Assembly (NCBI GenBank): GCA_011369465.1
Contig: DRQG01000020.1
Span: forward strand, 1-46,292
Source of the DNA: Caldithrix abyssi
GTDB taxonomy: Bacteria; Calditrichota; Calditrichia; Calditrichales; Calditrichaceae
Length of the DNA: 46,292 bases
Direction: 5' to 3'
Shown one piece after another: positions 34,101 through 41,183 of the stretch (positions are counted from its first letter, which is position 1; the number at the start of each line of letters is the position of its first letter). A program made the translations under genes and the position numbers. The notes beneath the pieces were generated by a model. That model worked only from the letters and a program-made list of their open reading frames with translations, did no database searches and was not told the DNA's origin.

Positions 34101-34994
34101 AATAAAGTGCGCGGCGATGTGGCAACAGAGTTCAAGGAGCAGGATCGGCGCATCGATATCCTGGTGCGGCTGCGCGATCAGGATAAGGAAAGTATAGACG
34201 CCTTAAAACGGATCATCATCAATCCGCAGGCGCCCATTCCCATCCCTCTGCAATCCGTCGCCGAAATACGTGTGCACGAAGGACCGTCGGAAATACGCCG
34301 CGTGGATCAGCAGCGAACCGCCGTAATAACCGGTAACTTATTGCCCGGAGCCAACCTGAACGAGGTAAACCAGGCTGTGTTCGAAGAAATACAAAAATTG
34401 GATTTACCCGACGGCTTCGGCTACGAGCTGGCCGGGCAAAACAAGGAAATGGAAACATCGTTGAACAGCTTGATGATGGCCCTGGCGCTGGCTATCTTTC
34501 TGGTCTATATCGTTATGGCTTCGCAGTTTGAATCGCTGATACATCCCTTTATTATTATCTTTACCATACCCCTGGCGATGATCGGCGTGATTATATTCCT
34601 CTATCTGCTCAATATTCCCCTGAGCATCGTAGTCTTTTTAGGTATGATCATGCTGGCCGGTATTGTGGTAAACAACGCTATTGTACTAGTGGATTATATC
34701 AATCACTTGCGCCGGCAGGGTATGGAAATAACCGAGGCCATAGTTCAGGCCGGTAAGGTACGGTTGCGCCCGATTTTGATGACAACCTCAACCACTGTGC
34801 TGGGCTTGTTGCCTATGGCCATTGGCCTGGGCGACGGCGCCGAAATTCGAACGCCGATGGCTATTACCGTGATTGTCGGTTTGCTCTCTTCCACCATTCT
34901 TACTCTGGTGGTTATTCCGACCATTTACTACATTGTCTCTCAAAAAAATCTTCCTCTTGAACAGACGGCAACAGCCGGGGGAGAAGACAAGTGA
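31155..34994 (+). CDS. RND efflux permease (AcrB/HAE1-like) with large hydrophobic insertion
   Basis: 1279 residues, about 240 longer than typical AcrB-like pumps. Family blocks are clear: FNFTTERPVAILMVVIGVFV at the N-terminus, SYPSLTVRTEYLGTAPEEIE, the TM4 motif GMLVDNSIVVLES (one aspartate, as in many HAE1 relatives rather than the DD pair), FVEGVAGQVFGDLALTVVFS, GSELIPEVHQGEFYV and VVNNAIVLVDYINHLRRQG. Two extra segments stand out. One is a very basic stretch at about 311-357 just before TM2 (KEKKETARRVSPRERRREA). The other is about 541-770, between TM6 and TM7, where several hydrophobic helices replace the usual short cytoplasmic linker. It overlaps the next pump gene by four bases (GTGA), so the two are translationally coupled. 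The substrate cannot be read from the sequence. Confidence 0.93.
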   Translation: MKDKPQLRTNFFNFTTERPVAILMVVIGVFVFGLISYQQLPLNLMPDMSYPSLTVRTEYLGTAPEEIETTISRPIEQALGVVDNLVSISSVSKAEQSDVILEFTWDTDMNKATADVREKLDQVFLPQEVRRPIILRYDPTLDPIIRIGLFGDAGLTYLRYLAEEEIKRALETVEGVAAVKVKGGLEEEIRVELNEQKMTLIGIDIQTIKARLAEENVNLAGGNLKEGETEYLVRTLNEFKTIDEIRNVVVGRWNGVDIKVRDIGKVYRTSKEREIITRIDGKESVEIEIYKEADANIVAVAKRVKNKLYGTPQQRAFVRNLEKRTQKEKKETARRVSPRERRREAMLKKSMTNFLTYGLPEGVHIETLSDQSIFIENSINEVKSTAIMGGILAIIVLFVFLRRLGPTVIIGLSIPISIVATFAPMKMFGVSLNIMSLGGLALGIGMLVDNSIVVLESITRCREEGDGLIRATLRGVSEVGGAVIASTLTTIAVFFPIVFVEGVAGQVFGDLALTVVFSLLASLAIALFLIPMLSSRTSEAFMKGVDSKSLPEKYVLRFDIQSEIDRFTKDKAPSVISKIVQLFRLLFKTTLSWLWKSAQIFLSFFFVLFKMLLLVVGVFIHPLMALVQVFYKELEYGKRIKAFAQKVNVQFVEELWPGFQEFKSVEAVYSRFAGLRDQMNGRSRIVNIFWFIVPLYEIKSVYFVFEFLIYALLEFSFRLFHAFAVFIGTFIMFVVLISRLLFAYPARWLVSLFDLGYNWVEKSYPKMLTKSLEKKYTVLGAVLIVFLVTLFGIGPRLGSELIPEVHQGEFYVNLTMPVGTPVERTDKRVLPIQQKITALPEVAKVASVCGTDKNATTDSEQGEHTAKLTVTLKPVSNVERMEERVIAKIRNILKEYSGLVANISRPALFSFKTPVEVHLKGYNLRELQRLSHELEDRMSEIDGLVDVKSNIQRGNPEVQIYYDRQLISRYGLNILNVASIVRNKVRGDVATEFKEQDRRIDILVRLRDQDKESIDALKRIIINPQAPIPIPLQSVAEIRVHEGPSEIRRVDQQRTAVITGNLLPGANLNEVNQAVFEEIQKLDLPDGFGYELAGQNKEMETSLNSLMMALALAIFLVYIVMASQFESLIHPFIIIFTIPLAMIGVIIFLYLLNIPLSIVVFLGMIMLAGIVVNNAIVLVDYINHLRRQGMEITEAIVQAGKVRLRPILMTTSTTVLGLLPMAIGLGDGAEIRTPMAITVIVGLLSSTILTLVVIPTIYYIVSQKNLPLEQTATAGGEDK

Positions 34995-37900
34995 CTGAAA
35001 AAAAAGTAAATCTTGTAGATAAAATAACGCCTTTGCCGAGTTTAGCCTTAAACAGGCCTATCACAGTATTGATGACGCTGTTGGCCATGCTGGTCGTCGG
35101 CTTTCTGGCTTATTCCCAAATCTCTATCGATCTTCTGCCGGCGGGCAACACCCGACCCTTCCTCGGTGTATGGGTGCCGTATCCCAATGCGAATCCCGAA
35201 GAGGTGGAACAGTTTATCGCCCGTCCCATCGAAGAAGTAGTGCGTACTATAAAAGGTGTGGAAACCGTTTCCACACGCAGTTTTACCAACGGTACCTGGG
35301 CTTTTATCCGTTTTAACCAGGGTACGGCAATGGATGTGGCCTACAGTCAGCTGCGCGATCGTATGGAACGGGTGAAGATCGACCTTCCGGATGATGTGGA
35401 ACGCATCTTTATCCGTAAATGGAGTGATGATGACAGCCCGGTGATGTGGCTGGCGTTGATACCCAGCGAACCGGTGGAAGACCCGTATTATCTAACCGAA
35501 CAACTGGTTAAGCGGCCTTTGGAACGGATTGACGGCGTCGCCAATGTGGAAATTTGGGGAGCCGATGAGAAATCCATTCAAATACTGGTTAACCAGGATG
35601 CGGTAAAAAGCTATAAAATCAATTTATATGATGTAATTGAAAACCTGCGCCGGGATAATTTTGCTATTTCTTCCGGGCATATCCGATCCGGAGGCCAAAA
35701 AATTTATGTACGTTCGGTGGGGAAGTTCAAAGCCCTGGAGCATATCCGCAACCTGCCCATCCGCGGCACCAACATCCTGCTTAAAGATATCGCGGAGGTT
35801 CGCTATGACGTTCCCGATCAAACCCAGCGCTGGATACAGCGTATTGACGGAAAAAAAGCCATTCAGATTGGCGTGTTCAAGGAGTCTATAGCCAATACGG
35901 TGGATATTTGCCGGATGGTGGATGAAAAAATCCACAACGAGATAATGAAAGACAGCCGGATGGCCAATTTTAAAACCGAGATTCTCTTCAATCAGGGCAA
36001 GTACATTGTGGAATCGGTGGATAATCTTAAAAAAGCCGGCATGTGGGGTGGATTTTTCGCCTTCCTGGTATTGTACTTTTTCCTGCGCCGCTTCCGTATG
36101 ACGCTTTTATTAAACATTGCCATCCCTTTATCCATTGTGGCCAGCCTGACAACCATGTATTTTATAGGTTGGTCGTTAAACATTGTTACCATGATGGGAT
36201 TAATGATTTCCATCGGTATGGTGGTGGATAATTCCATTGTGGTTCTGGAAAATATCTATAACAAAAGAGCGCAGGGTTATGATATCCGAGAGGCCGCCGG
36301 CTACGGCGCCAGCGAGGTCTCTTTGGCTGTTACCATGGCTACATTTACGACCATCGTTGTTTTCCTGCCGCTCATTCTGATGAACGACAATGTAAATTTC
36401 CAGTTTTACATGATGCGTATCGGGCTGCCGGTAATATTTTCCCTGCTGGCCTCGCTTTTTGTGGCCATGGTTTTCATCCCGTTAATGGCTACAAAGGTGA
36501 TCAGTAAACGACAAGTAAAAGAACCAAAAGCAATTTATTATCTTAATGGAAAATATCAAAACACCTTGCGCTGGGTGTTGCAACACCGCCTGCAAACCAT
36601 GCTCATCTTGGTGGCCATATTGGTTTCTACCGGGATGATTATGAACAAAATCGGCCGGACAGATAATATGGAAGGCAATATTAATGATTTTCGGTTAATG
36701 ATCGATTTGCCCGATAATTATACATTGGAAGAAGCGGGGAAGGCTGTTAAAGCGATGGAGGACACCATCCGGGCGAAAGAAGATATCTACAAGATCAAAA
36801 CAATTGACGTACGCTACCGTAAAGATTTTGCCCGGATTAATGTGTTTTTGCAGGAAGAAGAGCCGGAAAGCTGGTATGAAGTATTATACAAAGGTTTGGT
36901 AGGCTTATTCGGCATCAAAAGTGAAAAAAGAATGAGCCGGGACGAGGTGCTGGCCGATGTAAAAAAACGCCTGCCCAAATTTTCCGGAGTGAAGATTCGG
37001 ACCTCATGGCGGCAAAGCGCCAGCGAAAGTGATGCTTCGCTGACCATTAATCTATTGGGCGATGATACCAACCGCTTAGCCGAGCTTTCCAAAGAAGTGG
37101 AACGCCGCTTACGCCGTATTCCGGAGATTATCAGTATCGAAACCGACCGGGAAACAGGCGTTGATGAAATCCGGCTGGTTATAAAAAGAGAACAGGTCCA
37201 GAAATACGGCATCAACCCGCGGGTTATTTCCGGAACGGTTATGTACGCATTACGGGGCATCCAGCTTCCCAAATACCAGACCGATGAAAAAGAAATCAAT
37301 ATGACAATCCAACTGCGGCCGGAAGACCGTAAAAACCTGCAGCAGTTAAAGAATATCACCTTTTTTACCCGCAACGGAAAAGAAGTGCCTTTGGCCGCTT
37401 TGGCAAACTTTACCGTGAAAAAAGGCTTCGGCGCTATTCACCGGGAAAACGGCAAAACCTTTTTAGCCATAAAAGTAAACACCACGGTGGATAATATGCA
37501 GGCCATTTATAAAAAAGTGGATCAGGTAATGGCCGGATTCAAAATGCCCTACGGTTATTCATGGAACAAGGGTCAACGGTTTATGCGCATGCAGCAAAGC
37601 GGGCAGAGCCAGATGTTTGCCATTATTCTGGCTATTACTTTTGTATTTCTGTTAATGGGTATTCTTTTCGAATCGTTTGTTCTGCCTCTGTCTGTGATCA
37701 TGTCCATACCGTTTGCTTTTGTGGGCGCCTATTGGATATTGTTCATAACGGATACAACAATGGACATGATGAGTCAAATCGGTTTTGTCATATTAATTGG
37801 TATTGTGGTAAACAATGCCATTGTCCTTATCGATATGGTGAACCGGCTGCGCAAAGTGGGGTATAGCCGTTTTGAGGCCTTGATTGAAGCCGGGAAGAAC

Positions 37901-38167
37901 CGTTTCCGGCCCATATTGATGACCGCTTTTACGACGATCGGCGGACTGATACCTATGGCGGTCGGCAACACAAAAATGATCGGTATTCCCTATTCGCCAA
38001 TGGGGCGCACCATTATCGGCGGACTGGTCTTTTCAACCTTTGTTTCATTGATCGCCGTGCCCTGGGCTTATACGCTTTTTGATGATATGCGCAATTATTT
38101 TCGACGCCTGGTCAGCGGTGTTTTAGTCAAAAAAACCGCACCGGCTCCAGAGGCCGATACGGTTTAA
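34991..38167 (+). CDS. Second RND efflux permease (AcrB/HAE1-like)
   Basis: 1058 residues, ordinary RND length, starting at GTG 34991 inside the stop of the first pump gene. Motifs: LALNRPITVLMTLLAMLVVG, DLLPAGNTRPFLGVWVPYPN, NPEEVEQFIARPIEEVVRTI, TM4 GMVVDNSIVVLENIYNKRAQ, and TM10-11 IGIVVNNAIVLIDMVNRLRK. Two six-helix halves with large periplasmic loops are evident. It is clearly diverged from the first pump, so this is not a recent duplication. A single adaptor with two unlike pumps recalls the MdtABC arrangement, where two RND subunits form a mixed trimer. Whether these two assemble together is inference. It ends 17 bases from the convergent trxB gene. Confidence 0.93.
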   Translation: MTEKKVNLVDKITPLPSLALNRPITVLMTLLAMLVVGFLAYSQISIDLLPAGNTRPFLGVWVPYPNANPEEVEQFIARPIEEVVRTIKGVETVSTRSFTNGTWAFIRFNQGTAMDVAYSQLRDRMERVKIDLPDDVERIFIRKWSDDDSPVMWLALIPSEPVEDPYYLTEQLVKRPLERIDGVANVEIWGADEKSIQILVNQDAVKSYKINLYDVIENLRRDNFAISSGHIRSGGQKIYVRSVGKFKALEHIRNLPIRGTNILLKDIAEVRYDVPDQTQRWIQRIDGKKAIQIGVFKESIANTVDICRMVDEKIHNEIMKDSRMANFKTEILFNQGKYIVESVDNLKKAGMWGGFFAFLVLYFFLRRFRMTLLLNIAIPLSIVASLTTMYFIGWSLNIVTMMGLMISIGMVVDNSIVVLENIYNKRAQGYDIREAAGYGASEVSLAVTMATFTTIVVFLPLILMNDNVNFQFYMMRIGLPVIFSLLASLFVAMVFIPLMATKVISKRQVKEPKAIYYLNGKYQNTLRWVLQHRLQTMLILVAILVSTGMIMNKIGRTDNMEGNINDFRLMIDLPDNYTLEEAGKAVKAMEDTIRAKEDIYKIKTIDVRYRKDFARINVFLQEEEPESWYEVLYKGLVGLFGIKSEKRMSRDEVLADVKKRLPKFSGVKIRTSWRQSASESDASLTINLLGDDTNRLAELSKEVERRLRRIPEIISIETDRETGVDEIRLVIKREQVQKYGINPRVISGTVMYALRGIQLPKYQTDEKEINMTIQLRPEDRKNLQQLKNITFFTRNGKEVPLAALANFTVKKGFGAIHRENGKTFLAIKVNTTVDNMQAIYKKVDQVMAGFKMPYGYSWNKGQRFMRMQQSGQSQMFAIILAITFVFLLMGILFESFVLPLSVIMSIPFAFVGAYWILFITDTTMDMMSQIGFVILIGIVVNNAIVLIDMVNRLRKVGYSRFEALIEAGKNRFRPILMTAFTTIGGLIPMAVGNTKMIGIPYSPMGRTIIGGLVFSTFVSLIAVPWAYTLFDDMRNYFRRLVSGVLVKKTAPAPEADTV

Positions 38168-38184
38168 AGAAACAGACAGCCGAT

Positions 38185-39111
38185 TTAGCGTTGGTGGATG
38201 TATTCGATTGCGCTTAAGGCGGCGATGGTACCGTCGGCCACAGCGGTAGTGACCTGCCGATATTTTTTGGCGATTGCGTCACCGGCGGCAAAGACGCCCG
38301 CAACGTTGGTGGCGCGGTCTGCGTCCACTATAATTTCTTTGCGCTCGTTCAGTTCCACAATCCCCTCAAAAGCTTCCGTATTAGGCACATAGCCGATAAA
38401 AATAAAAGCGCCGTCAATGGACATCTCACTTAGCCTGCCGCTGGGTATATGTCGGATGACGGCTTTCTTCAAAGAAGCATCACCGCGGAATTCGGCGACC
38501 GTTGATTCCATAATGAAATCGATCTTTTCATTTTTCTGCGCCTCTTCCACTGCGGTGGGATAGGCCTGAAAGTGGTCAAACTCGTGTACGATGGTTACTT
38601 TGGAAGCGTAGGTTGTCAGCGACACGGCTTCCTCCAAAGCGGAATTACCACCGCCCACTACAATGATTTCTTTATCCTGAAAAAAATCGCCATCGCAGGT
38701 GGCGCAATAAGAAATACCATTACCCTGATAGGTATCTTCACCGGGAACGCCCAGTTTACGCGCCCGTCCGCCGCTGGCAATGATGACCGCTTTGGCCTTA
38801 AATATGCCTTTCCTGCGCACTTCAACACGTTTTTCTTTTCCGCTGATATCAAGTTTCTCAATACGGGCATTGGCGATAATCTCACATCCGAATGATTTAG
38901 CCTGATTGGCCATTGTGCGGGACAACATATAACCGTTGATATGTTCCACGCCCGGATAGTTGGCGATTTCGTGGGTCAGCACCATTTGGCCGCCTACGGT
39001 ACCTTCGTTCAGAATCAGGGTGCGCATTTTGGCCCGGGCGGCGTAAATACCGGCGGTTAACCCGGCTGCGCCGCCGCCTAAAATGATAATGTCGTACGAG
39101 TTCTGTTCCAT
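38185..39111 (-). CDS. trxB: Thioredoxin reductase
   Basis: 308 residues starting at ATG 39111, which has CAGGAAA upstream. The longer open frame adds 18 residues before the FAD-binding motif and is not supported. FAD site: DIIILGGGAAGLTAGIYAAR. Redox centre: ISYCATCDGDFF with Cys136 and Cys139. NADPH site: EIIVVGGGNSALEEAVSL. C-terminal FAD block: VAGVFAAGDAIAKKYRQVTT. It transfers electrons from NADPH to thioredoxin-type proteins in the cytoplasm. An atypical thioredoxin-like gene lies upstream on the same strand, separated by about 390 bases of repeats; the pairing suggests it is a partner. A ferredoxin-dependent or diflavin variant is unlikely given the intact GxGxxA NADPH motif. Confidence 0.95.
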   Translation of the reverse strand: MEQNSYDIIILGGGAAGLTAGIYAARAKMRTLILNEGTVGGQMVLTHEIANYPGVEHINGYMLSRTMANQAKSFGCEIIANARIEKLDISGKEKRVEVRRKGIFKAKAVIIASGGRARKLGVPGEDTYQGNGISYCATCDGDFFQDKEIIVVGGGNSALEEAVSLTTYASKVTIVHEFDHFQAYPTAVEEAQKNEKIDFIMESTVAEFRGDASLKKAVIRHIPSGRLSEMSIDGAFIFIGYVPNTEAFEGIVELNERKEIIVDADRATNVAGVFAAGDAIAKKYRQVTTAVADGTIAALSAIEYIHQR

Positions 39112-39498
39112 CTGTATTTCCTGATTAAAAAGTATTTGTAAAACCACAGGGGGCACAGAGGACACAGAGAATTATTTTGATTTAATAATCCGGTACTGTT
39201 ATCCTGAGCCAGCCTTCAATGTAATCCTGAACGGAGCCTGCCCCGACTTGTCACGGTCGAAGGATGACGCGCCTTTTGATTTTCACCACCGCGTCATAGT
39301 TCGACGGGTGGTTCCTGAGCCTGTCGAAGGGCTCACCATGACGCTACATTGTCATCCTGAGCCCCGTCGAAGGATGACACGCTTGTGATGTTCACCACCG
39401 CGTCATAGTTCGACGTGGCTCACTATGACGCTATATTATCATCCTGAGAAATGTCGAAGGATGGCATGCCTTTGTGGTGCCCTCCGCGGTTTAAAATG
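39112..39498. repeat. Cluster of GTCGAAGGATGA repeats between thioredoxin and trxB
   Basis: No gene is supported. From about 39,201 to 39,472 there are at least four copies of ATCCTGAGC...GTCGAAGGATGAC-type sequence. An exact 25-base repeat begins TTCACCACCGCGTCATAGTT and occurs at 39282-39306 and 39391-39415. The cores are complementary (TCATCCTGAG versus the reverse of GTCGAAGGATGA), so hairpins can form. Confidence 0.8.
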
Positions 39499-39849
39499 TT
39501 ATTTATTTTTATCGAAATGCTCATCCAGGATTTCGGTAATTTGATCCATGCTTTGCAGGCTGCTGGTGGCCTTAACCACTTTACCGTTTTTATAATACAC
39601 CGTGAAAGGAAGCCCCATAAAACCCGCGCATTCCGGTAAATTGCGGATGACATGAGCGTCAGGGAGATCAAACTCCATATCGGCAAATTTAACATGCGGA
39701 TATTCTTCTTCCAGCTCTTCCATGGCGGCGTAAACCGGCACGCACATCGGTCCCATGCGTCCACAGCAGATCATCACATTTTCATTTTCGGCTAAAATTT
39801 TATTGTAATCGTCTTCCGAAAGTACATGAGTAAGATTGGTTTGTAACAT
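39499..39849 (-). CDS. Thioredoxin-fold protein with atypical CX6C active-site region
   Basis: 116 residues. The thioredoxin fold is suggested by the opening helix and strand (LSEDDYNKILAENENVMI), an active-site-like loop, a helix AAMEELEEEYPHVKF, a strand with ADMEF, and the cis-proline region GFMGLPFTVYYKNGKVVKA (Pro81). In place of WCGPC the loop reads CCGRMGPMCVPVY, with Cys28, Cys29 and Cys36, so the nearest pair is C-x6-C rather than C-x2-C. A further Cys74 lies before the cis-proline. AAGGA precedes the ATG. It is probably a redox protein served by the neighbouring trxB, but the changed active site means its activity may differ from classical thioredoxin. Confidence 0.75.
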   Translation of the reverse strand: MLQTNLTHVLSEDDYNKILAENENVMICCGRMGPMCVPVYAAMEELEEEYPHVKFADMEFDLPDAHVIRNLPECAGFMGLPFTVYYKNGKVVKATSSLQSMDQITEILDEHFDKNK

Positions 39850-39959
39850 GGCAAATCCTTTTTGTTTGGTTAATATTGAAATTCGAACGGTATTATAGAT
39901 GAAGGCAGGGCGGGAAAGTTACAATCGAATGAGAAAATAGAGGAATGTATGCAGAGGAC

Positions 39960-41183
39960 TCAGGCCTTGAAGAGCCGTCGCAAAAAATGCGGCGTTAAAC
40001 CGAGCTGAATCAGCAATCCAAATAAGACCACGCCGTATGTAATGGATTGGATGGTGAACCAATAGTCCAGAGAAAGCGGCAGCGAAAGCGCCAAAGCAAC
40101 GGCAATGGCCCCTCGGTTACTACCCCAAAAGAGAATATGTTTATCCGCTTTGTTGAGCTTTTCCCGGACAGCAAAAAAGTTGAACAGCGGAAATACACCG
40201 TAAATACCGATGGCGCGGGCCGCCATAACGGCTATAATTCCGATGAGCATGGCTAACCAGCGTTCTGTAAACATGGCCGGAACAATGCTTATGCCCACCA
40301 ATATCATAACCAGGGCATGCGCCAGATGCGCCAGAAACGACCATAAATGAAAGAGCGTGTCCTTCTCTGAGCTTTCGGCTTTGGAATCGTAAAGAAGATT
40401 TGAAATAATGCCCAATGTTAACAGCGTCATAACGCCGGAAACATTAAACACGGTTTCCGAAAGAATAAAACCGGCATATACGGTGATGAGTATCAGAAGC
40501 AATCGCTCCGACTGTCCCTTTACCAGACGAAAAAAGAGCCAGAGGATTAATCCGCCCGCCAGGCCCGTAAGGATCCCGCCGAAAAAAAGCAAAAGAAAAT
40601 GAGACAGGGCGTCGCTCAAATGCCATGATGATTTCGACCCGAGAGCAAAATTCATTACCAGTCCGTAAATAAGGATGGACCCGGCATCATTGAACAGGCT
40701 TTCACCTTTGATCAGAAGAATCAAACGCTGCGGCGCTCCAAATTTTTCACAAAAATGCAGTATCTCCTCCGGGTCGGTGGCGGATAGAATGGTCGCAGTA
40801 AGGAAGGCGGCTGCCCAGGGAAAACCCTCGGAAGAGTCAATGCCGTCATAGAGCAGGGCAGCGCTAATGAGCAGCATAATCAGGAAAACCGGTATAGACA
40901 GAATCAGGATACTAATAAGATGGCGCATCAATGCGCGTACATCCAGCTCCAGAGCGGCGGTAAACACCAGGGCGGGTAATATCATATAAAAGGCAATGAA
41001 ACGAAAATTGAACCAGCGCAGACCTAAATCGTAGCCGGAAGAAGAAATCCACAAAGCGGCGAGGAATCCGACAAGCAGATACCACAGGCTGGACGGAACG
41101 TGAAACCGTTGAAATACCGCGGCCAACACCAGCCCGCTGAATAAAAGCAAAGCAAAGAAAAGAATTTCATTGGGAACGGTCAT
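39960..41183 (-). CDS. Cation/proton antiporter (NhaP/CPA1-like)
   Basis: 407 residues with about 12 membrane helices and almost no soluble tail. Motifs of the sodium/hydrogen exchanger family: [40 protein letters not shown] (the helix with the ion-binding aspartate, [10 protein letters not shown]), [20 protein letters not shown] (GESLFND) and [19 protein letters not shown]. The GESxxND and SATDP blocks support CPA1/NhaP-type antiport. The ion (Na+, K+ or Li+) is not readable. Its ATG overlaps the stop of the upstream aconitase-family gene by four bases with GAAGGAA as ribosome-binding site, so its translation is coupled to that enzyme, an unusual pairing. Confidence 0.88.
   Translation of the reverse strand: MTVPNEILFFALLLFSGLVLAAVFQRFHVPSSLWYLLVGFLAALWISSSGYDLGLRWFNFRFIAFYMILPALVFTAALELDVRALMRHLISILILSIPVFLIMLLISAALLYDGIDSSEGFPWAAAFLTATILSATDPEEILHFCEKFGAPQRLILLIKGESLFNDAGSILIYGLVMNFALGSKSSWHLSDALSHFLLLFFGGILTGLAGGLILWLFFRLVKGQSERLLLILITVYAGFILSETVFNVSGVMTLLTLGIISNLLYDSKAESSEKDTLFHLWSFLAHLAHALVMILVGISIVPAMFTERWLAMLIGIIAVMAARAIGIYGVFPLFNFFAVREKLNKADKHILFWGSNRGAIAVALALSLPLSLDYWFTIQSITYGVVLFGLLIQLGLTPHFLRRLFKA

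Noticed and set aside
39112-39165. 18-residue N-terminal extension of TrxB
   Set aside because: ATG 39111 has AGGAA upstream and starts right before the FAD motif; the extension has no family support.
39201-39472. Repeat cluster as a CRISPR array
   Set aside because: Units are irregular in length and orientation, with no constant repeat-spacer periodicity and no cas genes nearby.
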